From Candidatus Brocadiaceae bacterium (GTDB lineage Bacteria; Planctomycetota; MHYJ01; JACQXL01; CAKKQI01): a DNA stretch of 6,993 bases. Below are positions 1 through 5,724 of the stretch, in pieces. Numbering within the stretch: position 1 is the first letter of the stretch; the number at the start of each line of letters is the position of its first letter. The notes below the pieces were generated by a model. The model worked only from the letters and a program-made list of their open reading frames with translations. It ran no database searches and was not told the origin of the DNA. Position numbers and translations under genes: made by a program. The DNA lies in assembly GCA_919901895.1 (NCBI GenBank), contig CAKKQI010000025.1, positions 1 to 6,993 on the forward strand, given 5' to 3'.

Positions 1-1
1 C

Positions 2-286
2 TACGAGATTCACTTTAAGATAGATTACAAAAATGCGGATGGGACAATCGCGAATTATTATCCAGACTTCTTTGTCAAAACGGATGAAAAGACGGTGTAT
101 ATCGTTGAAACAAAAGGGCGTGAGGACTTAGATGATCTTTTGAAGATTAAAAGGCTTGCCCAGTGGTGCGATGACGCAAACGCCCGGCAGAAAAAGATCA
201 CTTATAAAATGCTATACGTAAAGCAGGAAGATTGGGATAAATACAAGCCTAAGAATTGGCAAGATGTCATTATGCTGTTTAAGTAG
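2..286 (+). CDS. res: Type III restriction enzyme Res subunit, C-terminal end (partial; start lies outside the window)
   Basis: This is the last 94 residues of a longer protein: the frame is open from base 2 to a TAG at 284-286, so the GTG at 95 is internal and not a real start. The fragment contains a PD-(D/E)xK nuclease core: Pro21-Asp22 in a YYPDFFV strand, then Glu36-x-Lys38 in a VETKG strand. It is followed by a Lys/Trp-rich helical tail with an AQWCDDAN segment. This arrangement, with the nuclease at the extreme C-terminus and a WC..AN element after ETKG, is typical of DEAD/DEAH-box type III restriction Res subunits, which translocate on or cleave foreign DNA together with a Mod methyltransferase. 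The helicase part and any mod gene would lie to the left. Related stand-alone helicase-nucleases of phage defence share this tail, so the exact subtype is inferred. A SIR2-like gene follows 81 bases later on the same strand. Confidence 0.75.
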   Translation, partial: YEIHFKIDYKNADGTIANYYPDFFVKTDEKTVYIVETKGREDLDDLLKIKRLAQWCDDANARQKKITYKMLYVKQEDWDKYKPKNWQDVIMLFK

Positions 287-367
287 AAATCTTCAAGAAA
301 AAAATCAAAGATCGTATTGCGAGGGTATGGGGAGCAAAACGAAGATGTACGTGTGGAGAAAATTGAC

Positions 368-1504
368 GTGAATACAGTTTATATTTTGGGTGCTGGGGCT
401 TCGCACGATTTAAACTTCCGGATTGGCAATTTAGACGCCGGATACGGAACGTATACCTACAAGGACTTTTTGGTCGAAGGTCCCTTGAGTAGTGGTTACT
501 TTTACTATTTTAATCAGATCCTAAAAACTGTTAAAGAGAATGTGCCTCTTTGCGCTAGCATTACCGTCAGCGATAAATTGTTGGCTTATATATGCAAAAA
601 ATATGGCATTACTAAAGATGAGCTATTTGAGAGTAAGGAATTGAGTCAAAAGGTCAATATTGAAAATTTATACATAGATATCGAGATTGCTATTGACGAG
701 ATGGAATTGGAACGCGGTGGCGACCCTAACGATCTATCTTTACTGCAAGATCCACAATTTATAGATTTATTTGTTCTTCATAACGATCTTAAAAGCTATA
801 TTTTTGACACACTTTCGTTTATTGGATATTACTGCATTTCGAAATTCCACCATATTTTTGCAGAGCATATAACTAATTCTAATGCAAATGTTATATCGTT
901 TAATTGGGATACTTTGCTGGACGAAGCAATGGTTAACACAAAGCGCTGGAGTTACGAAACTGGCTATGGGTTCGAATTTGAGAAGGTTCTTTATAAGACC
1001 GGCAAGGATTCAGAATCAGCCACTAAACTAGAAGCAACGAATATCATATTAAAACCACATGGTTCGATTAATTGGTATTCCGATAGGCATAAAGAAAAGT
1101 TGTATCTTATCGTACCTGTGGAGTTGAGGTTGCGGGGAGGAACCTTTGGACAATTAAGGTCTTGCGAATCTATCGGCAACGACAACCACGTTTTTACTTA
1201 TATTATCCCACCCGGGAAAAAGAGGAAGCAATTTCCTTTTGTATGGGAACACATGAAAGATATTCTGCAAAAAGCAGATAAGATTATCTCTATAGGTTTT
1301 TCTTTTAACAGCAATGACTCCCACGTTAAGGATGAATTTGAGACTATTTGTTTTAAAAAAGATGTGGCAGTCGAAATAATAAATCCGGATGGTTCGGAAC
1401 TGTTGAGTATTTATGAGCAAGTATTTAAAACAAAAAAAATCGTTGTAAAAAATTTATCTTTTGCAGATTATTGTAATAGTTTAGCGGCATGTATAAAGGT
1501 GTAA
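368..1504 (+). CDS. SIR2-like protein, predicted NAD+-consuming defence effector
   Basis: The protein has the hallmarks of the SIR2 (sirtuin-like) NAD-binding fold. Residues are numbered from the TTG at 317, which opens the longest frame. They are GAGAS at 25-29 (nucleotide loop), FNWD at 195-198 (the TxNxD position), KPHGSINW at 246-253 with His248 as the probable catalytic histidine, and SIGFSFNSND at 325-334 plus INPDG at 355-359 in the last Rossmann strands. All key residues are present, so it should be active. I prefer the GTG at 368: a GGAG at 355-358 sits 9 bases upstream and the product (378 aa) then begins immediately before the GAGAS strand. The TTG at 317 has no ribosome binding site. 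Bacterial SIR2-like proteins of this kind (ThsA, DSR2, SIR2-HerA) degrade NAD+ on infection rather than deacetylate proteins; that role is inferred here. No zinc-binding Cys4 module is seen. The OLD-like gene starts 6 bases after its stop, implying co-translation. Confidence 0.8.
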   Translation: MNTVYILGAGASHDLNFRIGNLDAGYGTYTYKDFLVEGPLSSGYFYYFNQILKTVKENVPLCASITVSDKLLAYICKKYGITKDELFESKELSQKVNIENLYIDIEIAIDEMELERGGDPNDLSLLQDPQFIDLFVLHNDLKSYIFDTLSFIGYYCISKFHHIFAEHITNSNANVISFNWDTLLDEAMVNTKRWSYETGYGFEFEKVLYKTGKDSESATKLEATNIILKPHGSINWYSDRHKEKLYLIVPVELRLRGGTFGQLRSCESIGNDNHVFTYIIPPGKKRKQFPFVWEHMKDILQKADKIISIGFSFNSNDSHVKDEFETICFKKDVAVEIINPDGSELLSIYEQVFKTKKIVVKNLSFADYCNSLAACIKV

Positions 1505-1510
1505 CAGATT

Positions 1511-3175
1511 ATGTCAATAACCAGAGTTGTAATAAAGAATTTTCGCTGTTTTAAAATGGCTAATGTCAGTTTCAAAAAATGTCATGCCTTAATTGGCGAA
1601 AATGGTTGTGGCAAAACGACGATTTTGGAAGCCATAAATTTAGCAACTTCTTCAGGTTATTCGCATATAACGGAGCACGATTTTAATAACGCAGATGAAG
1701 GTGATTTAGAAATTACCGTATTTTTTGACAAGCCATTTTTATGCAAAATACCAGACGGCTATACCACACAAGATATTTTGTGTCAGAGTGTTGTGTTTTC
1801 TGCACATAGAAGGAAACAAGCGGCTGGAGGGAAAGCCTTATCTGATCCATTTGTAACAGAAAAATATGCTGTACCGATTCTTTATAATTCTAAAGATGAA
1901 TTCCATGATATCGATTTAGAAAGTTTATCGTCTAAGATTCCGGATAAGATATTAAAAACAGAACAGGGTTATGAATCTCCCAGAAAGACATCAGGCTCTG
2001 CTTTTAGATTTACTCAGCAACGGCTATCGCTTCAGAATGAGCTTATAAATTATTCCAATGTGTTTTATTTTGACCGGGAGAGAGAAAGCGAAGCGAGCAC
2101 TGGATTCAATACGCTCTTGAGTAAAATAATAAAGGACCTTAATTGGCGGTACAGGAATAAGTGGACTCAGGTAGATATTGTCCAGAAATGGAATGAATTT
2201 TATCAACAGGTTATAGATACTGTAATAGATCCTAAAAATGACCGTATCATGCGTCCATTAGGCGAAAAACTGCAAAAAATTGTGAGCATCAAATGCGATA
2301 ACTTAGAACTAAGCTTGTTAGATCTCGAACAGCCTTTTTTGAAATCATTTTTTTCACTGCGTGATGGCTCAAATCAAATTGATCAGAAAAATCTTGGTTC
2401 TGGCATATCGATTTTGTTAGCCTATTTTTTATTAGAGATCATCAGTAACCTTTCCAAGGGGGAAATAGTTTTTCTTATAGACGAGCCAGAGCTTCACCTG
2501 CATCCTCAATTGCAATCCCGATTATTTGCGGAATTTCAAAAATCATTATCGCAAATAATTTACACAACCCAATCAGATTGTTTTATAAGCATCGCTGACT
2601 GGATGTCAATAAGTCGGTTTGGCAGAGATTTTAAGAATACCCCAGAAACTGCTAGGCTAAACGAAGATCTTGAAGGCAAGAAAGTATCAGAGCACCTAGA
2701 TGAAATTAAGACATTTCATCAGCATAAGGCGATATTTTTCCGTGAGGATAATCAAATATTCTTTGCTTCTAAGTGTTTGATTGTTGAAGGTCCTGCCGAA
2801 AAATATGGGGTGCCTGTTTTAGCAAATAAGCTTAATAAGGACTTATGCGATGTCACAATCATTAGCGCAAACGGCAAATCGAAAATTCCATATTACCAGT
2901 TATTATGTAAGTCTTTTGGTATTCCATATTTTACTGTTGTGGACCTAGATGGTATGAAAAAAGATGCCTCGGATAATAAGCGCCCCTGTTCTTGGATTAT
3001 GGATAACGCCTTGGCCGTGTTTGATAAATCATTTGAAGAAGAGCTTGGGGTATCGAGGACTGCTGAACATAAGGTAAGTAAGGTTTTAATGAAAATTGAT
3101 GAGATGGCCATAGATAAGATAACAGAAACTATAAAGAAGAATATAGAATCTATCGTTCAGTGGTGTAAAGAATAA
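1511..3175 (+). CDS. OLD-family ATP-dependent endonuclease (AAA/ABC-type ATPase with TOPRIM domain)
   Basis: This 554-residue protein has an SMC/RecF-like ATPase followed by a TOPRIM nuclease domain, the architecture of OLD (overcoming lysogenization defect) proteins. The N-terminus begins with ITRVVIKNFRCF. Walker A is GENGCGKTT at 29-37; an ABC-signature-like NLGSGIS lies at 294-300; Walker B is FLIDEPELHLHP at 321-332 (Asp324, Glu325); and the sensor strand YTTQS is at 351-355. The TOPRIM part has CLIVEGPAE at 422-430 (Glu426, Glu430), ANGKSKIP at 453-460, and the metal-binding VVDLDG at 476-481 (Asp478, Asp480). The family cuts or nicks DNA under nucleotide control; GajA of Gabija is a relative. 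No UvrD-like helicase (GajB) is adjacent, so this is not a standard Gabija locus; the partner is instead the SIR2-like gene 6 bases upstream. The ATG at 1511 follows AAAGGTG (1495-1501) with 9-base spacing. Base composition is AT-rich like the preceding gene. Confidence 0.85.
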   Translation: MSITRVVIKNFRCFKMANVSFKKCHALIGENGCGKTTILEAINLATSSGYSHITEHDFNNADEGDLEITVFFDKPFLCKIPDGYTTQDILCQSVVFSAHRRKQAAGGKALSDPFVTEKYAVPILYNSKDEFHDIDLESLSSKIPDKILKTEQGYESPRKTSGSAFRFTQQRLSLQNELINYSNVFYFDRERESEASTGFNTLLSKIIKDLNWRYRNKWTQVDIVQKWNEFYQQVIDTVIDPKNDRIMRPLGEKLQKIVSIKCDNLELSLLDLEQPFLKSFFSLRDGSNQIDQKNLGSGISILLAYFLLEIISNLSKGEIVFLIDEPELHLHPQLQSRLFAEFQKSLSQIIYTTQSDCFISIADWMSISRFGRDFKNTPETARLNEDLEGKKVSEHLDEIKTFHQHKAIFFREDNQIFFASKCLIVEGPAEKYGVPVLANKLNKDLCDVTIISANGKSKIPYYQLLCKSFGIPYFTVVDLDGMKKDASDNKRPCSWIMDNALAVFDKSFEEELGVSRTAEHKVSKVLMKIDEMAIDKITETIKKNIESIVQWCKE

Positions 3176-3187
3176 TTTCCATCCCTC

Positions 3188-3243
3188 GGCAATCGCAGTC
3201 GTCCGGCTTTGGCGTATTCCGCTGCGGACTTTGTGCGCTTGCC
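3188..3243. repeat. 56-base imperfect hairpin (dispersed palindromic repeat, copy A)
   Basis: The segment folds on itself in nested steps: GGCAA 3188-3192 with TTGCC 3239-3243; CGCA 3194-3197 with TGCG 3234-3237; GTCCG 3201-3205 with CGGAC 3225-3229; and GCG 3212-3214 with CGC 3220-3222 around a TATTC loop. That is 17 pairs in 56 bases. It is GC-rich inside an AT-rich junction and is not followed directly by a T-run, so it is a poor classical terminator. Its core resembles a segment inside ribD (6379-6426), which suggests a repeat family. It begins 12 bases after the stop of the OLD-like gene, at the edge of the defence block. Confidence 0.6.
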
Positions 3244-3317
3244 TCCACCTACTCTTAAAGAAAAGCAAAAACACCTTTTATAAATTTTTCGCCGCCGTAA
3301 GACATATCTCAAGCTTC

Positions 3318-3346
3318 TTGCAAATCTTCCGAGGAAATTGTATAAT
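3318..3346 (+). promoter_or_regulatory. Sigma70-type promoter of the miaB operon
   Basis: A -35 box TTGCAA (3318-3323, 4 of 6 matches to TTGACA) and a perfect -10 box TATAAT (3341-3346) are separated by exactly 17 bases. The region just upstream (about 3270-3295) is A/T-rich and could act as an UP-like element. Transcription would be expected to start 6-8 bases after the -10 box, at about 3353-3354. This coincides with the A of the miaB ATG. The promoter would drive miaB, the channel gene and ribD, and separates their expression from the defence genes upstream. Confidence 0.75.
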
Positions 3347-3353
3347 TTTCTCT

Positions 3354-4703
3354 ATGCCAAAAGTATATCTCCGAACCTTCGGCTGCCAGATGAATAAACT
3401 GGATTCGGAACTGGTGTTAGGTGAACTGCTGCGAGCCGGTTACCAGCCGGTTGATAACGAATTTGAAGCAGACGTTATTCTTTTTAATACCTGCAGCGTG
3501 CGCGAACACGCCGAAGAACGGGTTTATTCCCACCTGGGCGCTTTAAAAAAAATTAAAAAAAACCGGCCGGAGGTGATTATCGGACTACTGGGTTGCCTGG
3601 CCCAAAAGGATAAAAATAAGGCGCTGAAACGTGTTCCTCACCTGGACCTGGTCTGCGGACCGCATCGTTATAAAATCCTGCCGGAACTTATCCGGAAAAT
3701 AGCCGAAGAACACCGCCCGGTGATTGAAACCAGCCAGTCAGGGTTAGAAAACGACGGTGCTTACTTCCGCAATCTTGAGGCGCGCCAGAATTCGTTTCAG
3801 AACTACGTGCGCGTGATGCAGGGTTGTAATAATTATTGCAGTTACTGCATTGTACCCTCTGTCCGCGGAACCGTCCGGAGCCGCCCTTTGCCTGATATTG
3901 CGGCTGAAACAAAGATGTTAGTTGATAACGGCTGCTTGGAAATCACCCTGCTGGGTCAGAATATTACGGCTTATCGCTCCGAAAAAAACACGCTGGCCGA
4001 TGTTTTAAAGGAATTAAGTAAAATAAACGGCCTGGCGCGCCTTCGTTTTATTACTTCACACCCGGCTTACGTTACACAGGAATTGCTTGAAACCATCCGG
4101 GATAATGATAAAATTTGCCCGTACCTGCATATGCCGGCCCAGTCCGGGTCAAACCGGATTTTGAAAGCAATGAAACGGGGTTATACCGCGGAAATTTATT
4201 TGGATTTAATCCGGCAGGCTCGCGAGATTGTACCGGATCTAGGAATAGCCAGCGATTTTATTGTGGGGTTCCCGGGCGAAACCGAGTCTGATTTTGAGGC
4301 AACGGTTAATTTAATCCGCGAGGCGGATTTCCAGAATTGTTTTATCTTCAAATACTCGCCCCGGCCGGGGACTAAGGCGGCTGAATTAGCCGAGACCGTC
4401 CCCGAAGCAATAAAAAAAGAACGAAATAATTTGTTGTTAAAAATCCAATCAGAAATCTCAGCCCGTCATAACCAAAAATTAGTGGGTAAAACTGACGATG
4501 TCCTGGTGGAAGGCGGCGGCAAAAATAATCACCCCGGCGGCCGGGCTGGTTCCGGCAAACAAACCGGCCGCACGGTTCATAACCAGATAGTGTTTTTTGA
4601 AAGTCCGAACGATTTAACCGGCCAATTAGTAAAAGTTAGAATTACCTCGGCTACTTCGTTAAGTTTACAGGGCCGCCTAATGGCTAACGGCAGGGAGAAT
4701 TAA
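3354..4703 (+). CDS. miaB: tRNA-2-methylthio-N6-isopentenyladenosine-37 synthase (MiaB, radical SAM methylthiotransferase)
   Basis: MiaB adds a methylthio group to C2 of i6A37 in tRNAs reading UNN codons, using two [4Fe-4S] clusters and S-adenosylmethionine. Seen in the 449-residue product: an N-terminal MTTase domain with its three cluster cysteines in FGCQMN (Cys11), NTCSVRE (Cys47) and GLLGCLAQ (Cys81); the radical-SAM CxxxCxxC motif as Cys158, Cys162, Cys165 in GCNNYCSYC followed by IVPSVRG; the GQNITAY strand at 201-207; and a C-terminal TRAM domain from about 374, ending in a GRL segment. The QTGRT..HNQIVFF run at 403-414 is MiaB-like rather than RimO- or MtaB-like. Length is normal. 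The frame is open further upstream, but homology begins precisely at the ATG at 3354, so that start is chosen. No usable Shine-Dalgarno precedes it: GAGGA at 3331-3335 is 18 bases away. The TRAM loop at 387-403 is Gly-rich and somewhat longer than usual. Confidence 0.95.
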   Translation: MPKVYLRTFGCQMNKLDSELVLGELLRAGYQPVDNEFEADVILFNTCSVREHAEERVYSHLGALKKIKKNRPEVIIGLLGCLAQKDKNKALKRVPHLDLVCGPHRYKILPELIRKIAEEHRPVIETSQSGLENDGAYFRNLEARQNSFQNYVRVMQGCNNYCSYCIVPSVRGTVRSRPLPDIAAETKMLVDNGCLEITLLGQNITAYRSEKNTLADVLKELSKINGLARLRFITSHPAYVTQELLETIRDNDKICPYLHMPAQSGSNRILKAMKRGYTAEIYLDLIRQAREIVPDLGIASDFIVGFPGETESDFEATVNLIREADFQNCFIFKYSPRPGTKAAELAETVPEAIKKERNNLLLKIQSEISARHNQKLVGKTDDVLVEGGGKNNHPGGRAGSGKQTGRTVHNQIVFFESPNDLTGQLVKVRITSATSLSLQGRLMANGREN

Positions 4704-4706
4704 CCG

Positions 4707-5723
4707 ATGTCGTTTCGTAACCGGCTCATCATTGCTTTTGTTTTATTATCAGCCATTACCGCCATCGGCACGGCCGGATATAAAATCATCGGCGGACCGG
4801 AAACTTCCATTATTGATGCCGTTTATATGACCGTGATTACGCTGACCACGGTCGGTTATGGCGAAATAGTGGATCTGAGCAATAAACCGGTGGGCCGGAT
4901 TTTTACCATGATTTTATTAATCAGCGGTATCGGTATTTTATCTTTTGTCGCCACTTCCTTGACCGCTTTTATTATTGAACTACAACTAAAAGGTATTACC
5001 AGGAGGAAAAAAATGTTAAAAGAAATCTCCGGATTAACCGACCATTACATTGTTTGCGGCCTGGGGGCGACCGGCATTCATATTATCCAGGAATTGCACA
5101 AATCGCTTCGCCGGTTTGTGGCGATTGACCACGACGAAGAACGTTTGCAAAAACTTTCGTCCGGAATGAACAACCTGCTTTACCTGGCCGGTGACGCTAC
5201 GGATGACGAGATTTTAAAACAGGCGGGTATTGAGCGGGCCAGGGGGATTATTATTTCCCTGCCTTCGGATAAGGATAATCTTTATGTAACAGTGATCGCC
5301 AAGCAGTTAAATCCAAAAATAAAAGTTGTCGCGCTGGGGGTGGAAGACAAAGCGATGATTACTTTAAAAAAAGCGGGGGCCGATTCGGTCGTTTCGCCCA
5401 GTTTAATCGGCGGGTTAAGAATGGCTTCCGAAATGGTCCGACCCTCGGCCGTTCGTTTCCTGGACGAAATGCTCCGGCAGACCACCAGTACCACCCGGAT
5501 TGAGGAAATCGTCGTGCCGGCCGGTTCTTCTTTAATAAACAAAACTATTTCCGAATTAGAATTAAAAAATAAATTTAACCTGTTAATCCTGGCGGCCAGA
5601 AGCGCGCCGAGAGAAGAAATGATTTATAATCCGCCACTGGATTTTACCATAAAAGAAGGAACGATCCTGGTAGTGATGGGCGAAATTACCAATATTCATC
5701 AGGCCAAGGAATTTGCGCAATAA
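4707..5723 (+). CDS. Two-transmembrane K+ channel with RCK (TrkA-N and TrkA-C) gating domain
   Basis: This 338-residue membrane protein should form a tetrameric potassium channel gated by a cytoplasmic ring. Visible parts: TM1 at about 6-28; a pore helix and selectivity filter TTVGYGE at 47-53 (TVGYG is the canonical K+ filter); TM2 at about 63-92; a basic RRKK linker at 99-102; a Rossmann RCK/TrkA-N domain with IVCGLGATG at 115-123 (GxGxxG) and acidic Asp141 in the AIDHDEE strand, a likely nucleotide or ligand contact; and a TrkA-C domain at about 262-337. The layout is that of MthK and related Kch channels; the ligand (Ca2+, NAD(H) or nucleotide) cannot be read from the sequence. The ATG at 4707 lies 3 bases after the miaB stop, with GGGAG (4693-4697) 9 bases upstream, so it is translated within the miaB operon. 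A second, internal start is predicted at codon 103. Confidence 0.92.
   Translation: MSFRNRLIIAFVLLSAITAIGTAGYKIIGGPETSIIDAVYMTVITLTTVGYGEIVDLSNKPVGRIFTMILLISGIGILSFVATSLTAFIIELQLKGITRRKKMLKEISGLTDHYIVCGLGATGIHIIQELHKSLRRFVAIDHDEERLQKLSSGMNNLLYLAGDATDDEILKQAGIERARGIIISLPSDKDNLYVTVIAKQLNPKIKVVALGVEDKAMITLKKAGADSVVSPSLIGGLRMASEMVRPSAVRFLDEMLRQTTSTTRIEEIVVPAGSSLINKTISELELKNKFNLLILAARSAPREEMIYNPPLDFTIKEGTILVVMGEITNIHQAKEFAQ
5001..5015 (+). promoter_or_regulatory. Internal ribosome binding site and ATG within the K+ channel gene (free RCK product)
   Basis: A full Shine-Dalgarno AGGAGG (5001-5006) is followed by six A residues and an in-frame ATG (5013-5015) that is Met103 of the channel. The bases encode the linker Arg99-Arg100-Lys101-Lys102 between TM2 and the RCK domain. 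It is the best ribosome binding site in the window, better than the one used for the full-length protein. Initiation here would give a 236-residue soluble RCK protein (5013-5723). In MthK an internal Met107 start supplies just such extra RCK subunits for the octameric gating ring; the same role here is inferred. Confidence 0.65.
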
Positions 5724-5724
5724 T

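Noticed and set aside
317..367. TTG 317 as start of the SIR2-like gene.
   Set aside because: It has no ribosome binding site and adds 17 residues with no family resemblance; GTG 368 has GGAG at good spacing and starts at the conserved strand.
264..371. A 35-codon frame (ATG 264, with internal ATGs at 327 and 345) whose TGA overlaps the preferred SIR2 start as GTGA.
   Set aside because: The 4-base overlap and a GGGGAG 10 bases before ATG 345 suggest translational coupling, but the peptide resembles nothing and overlaps the res tail. It is too short to call as a gene.
1511..3175. Gabija GajA.
   Set aside because: The ATPase-TOPRIM architecture fits, but no UvrD-like GajB is present on either side; the neighbours are a SIR2-like gene and the miaB junction.
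3188..3243. Junction hairpin as an integron attC site or a tRNA-derived attachment site.
   Set aside because: No RYYYAAC/GTTRRRY core pairs, no integrase nearby, and no tRNA cloverleaf can be drawn.
3188..3260. Junction hairpin as an intrinsic terminator for the defence genes.
   Set aside because: The stem is interrupted and is followed by GC-containing sequence, not a T-run; Rho-dependent or other termination cannot be judged.
3231..3353. Upstream extension of miaB to a start at 3231.
   Set aside because: The extra 41 residues run through the hairpin and the promoter and have no MiaB similarity, whereas the family N-terminus begins at the ATG at 3354.
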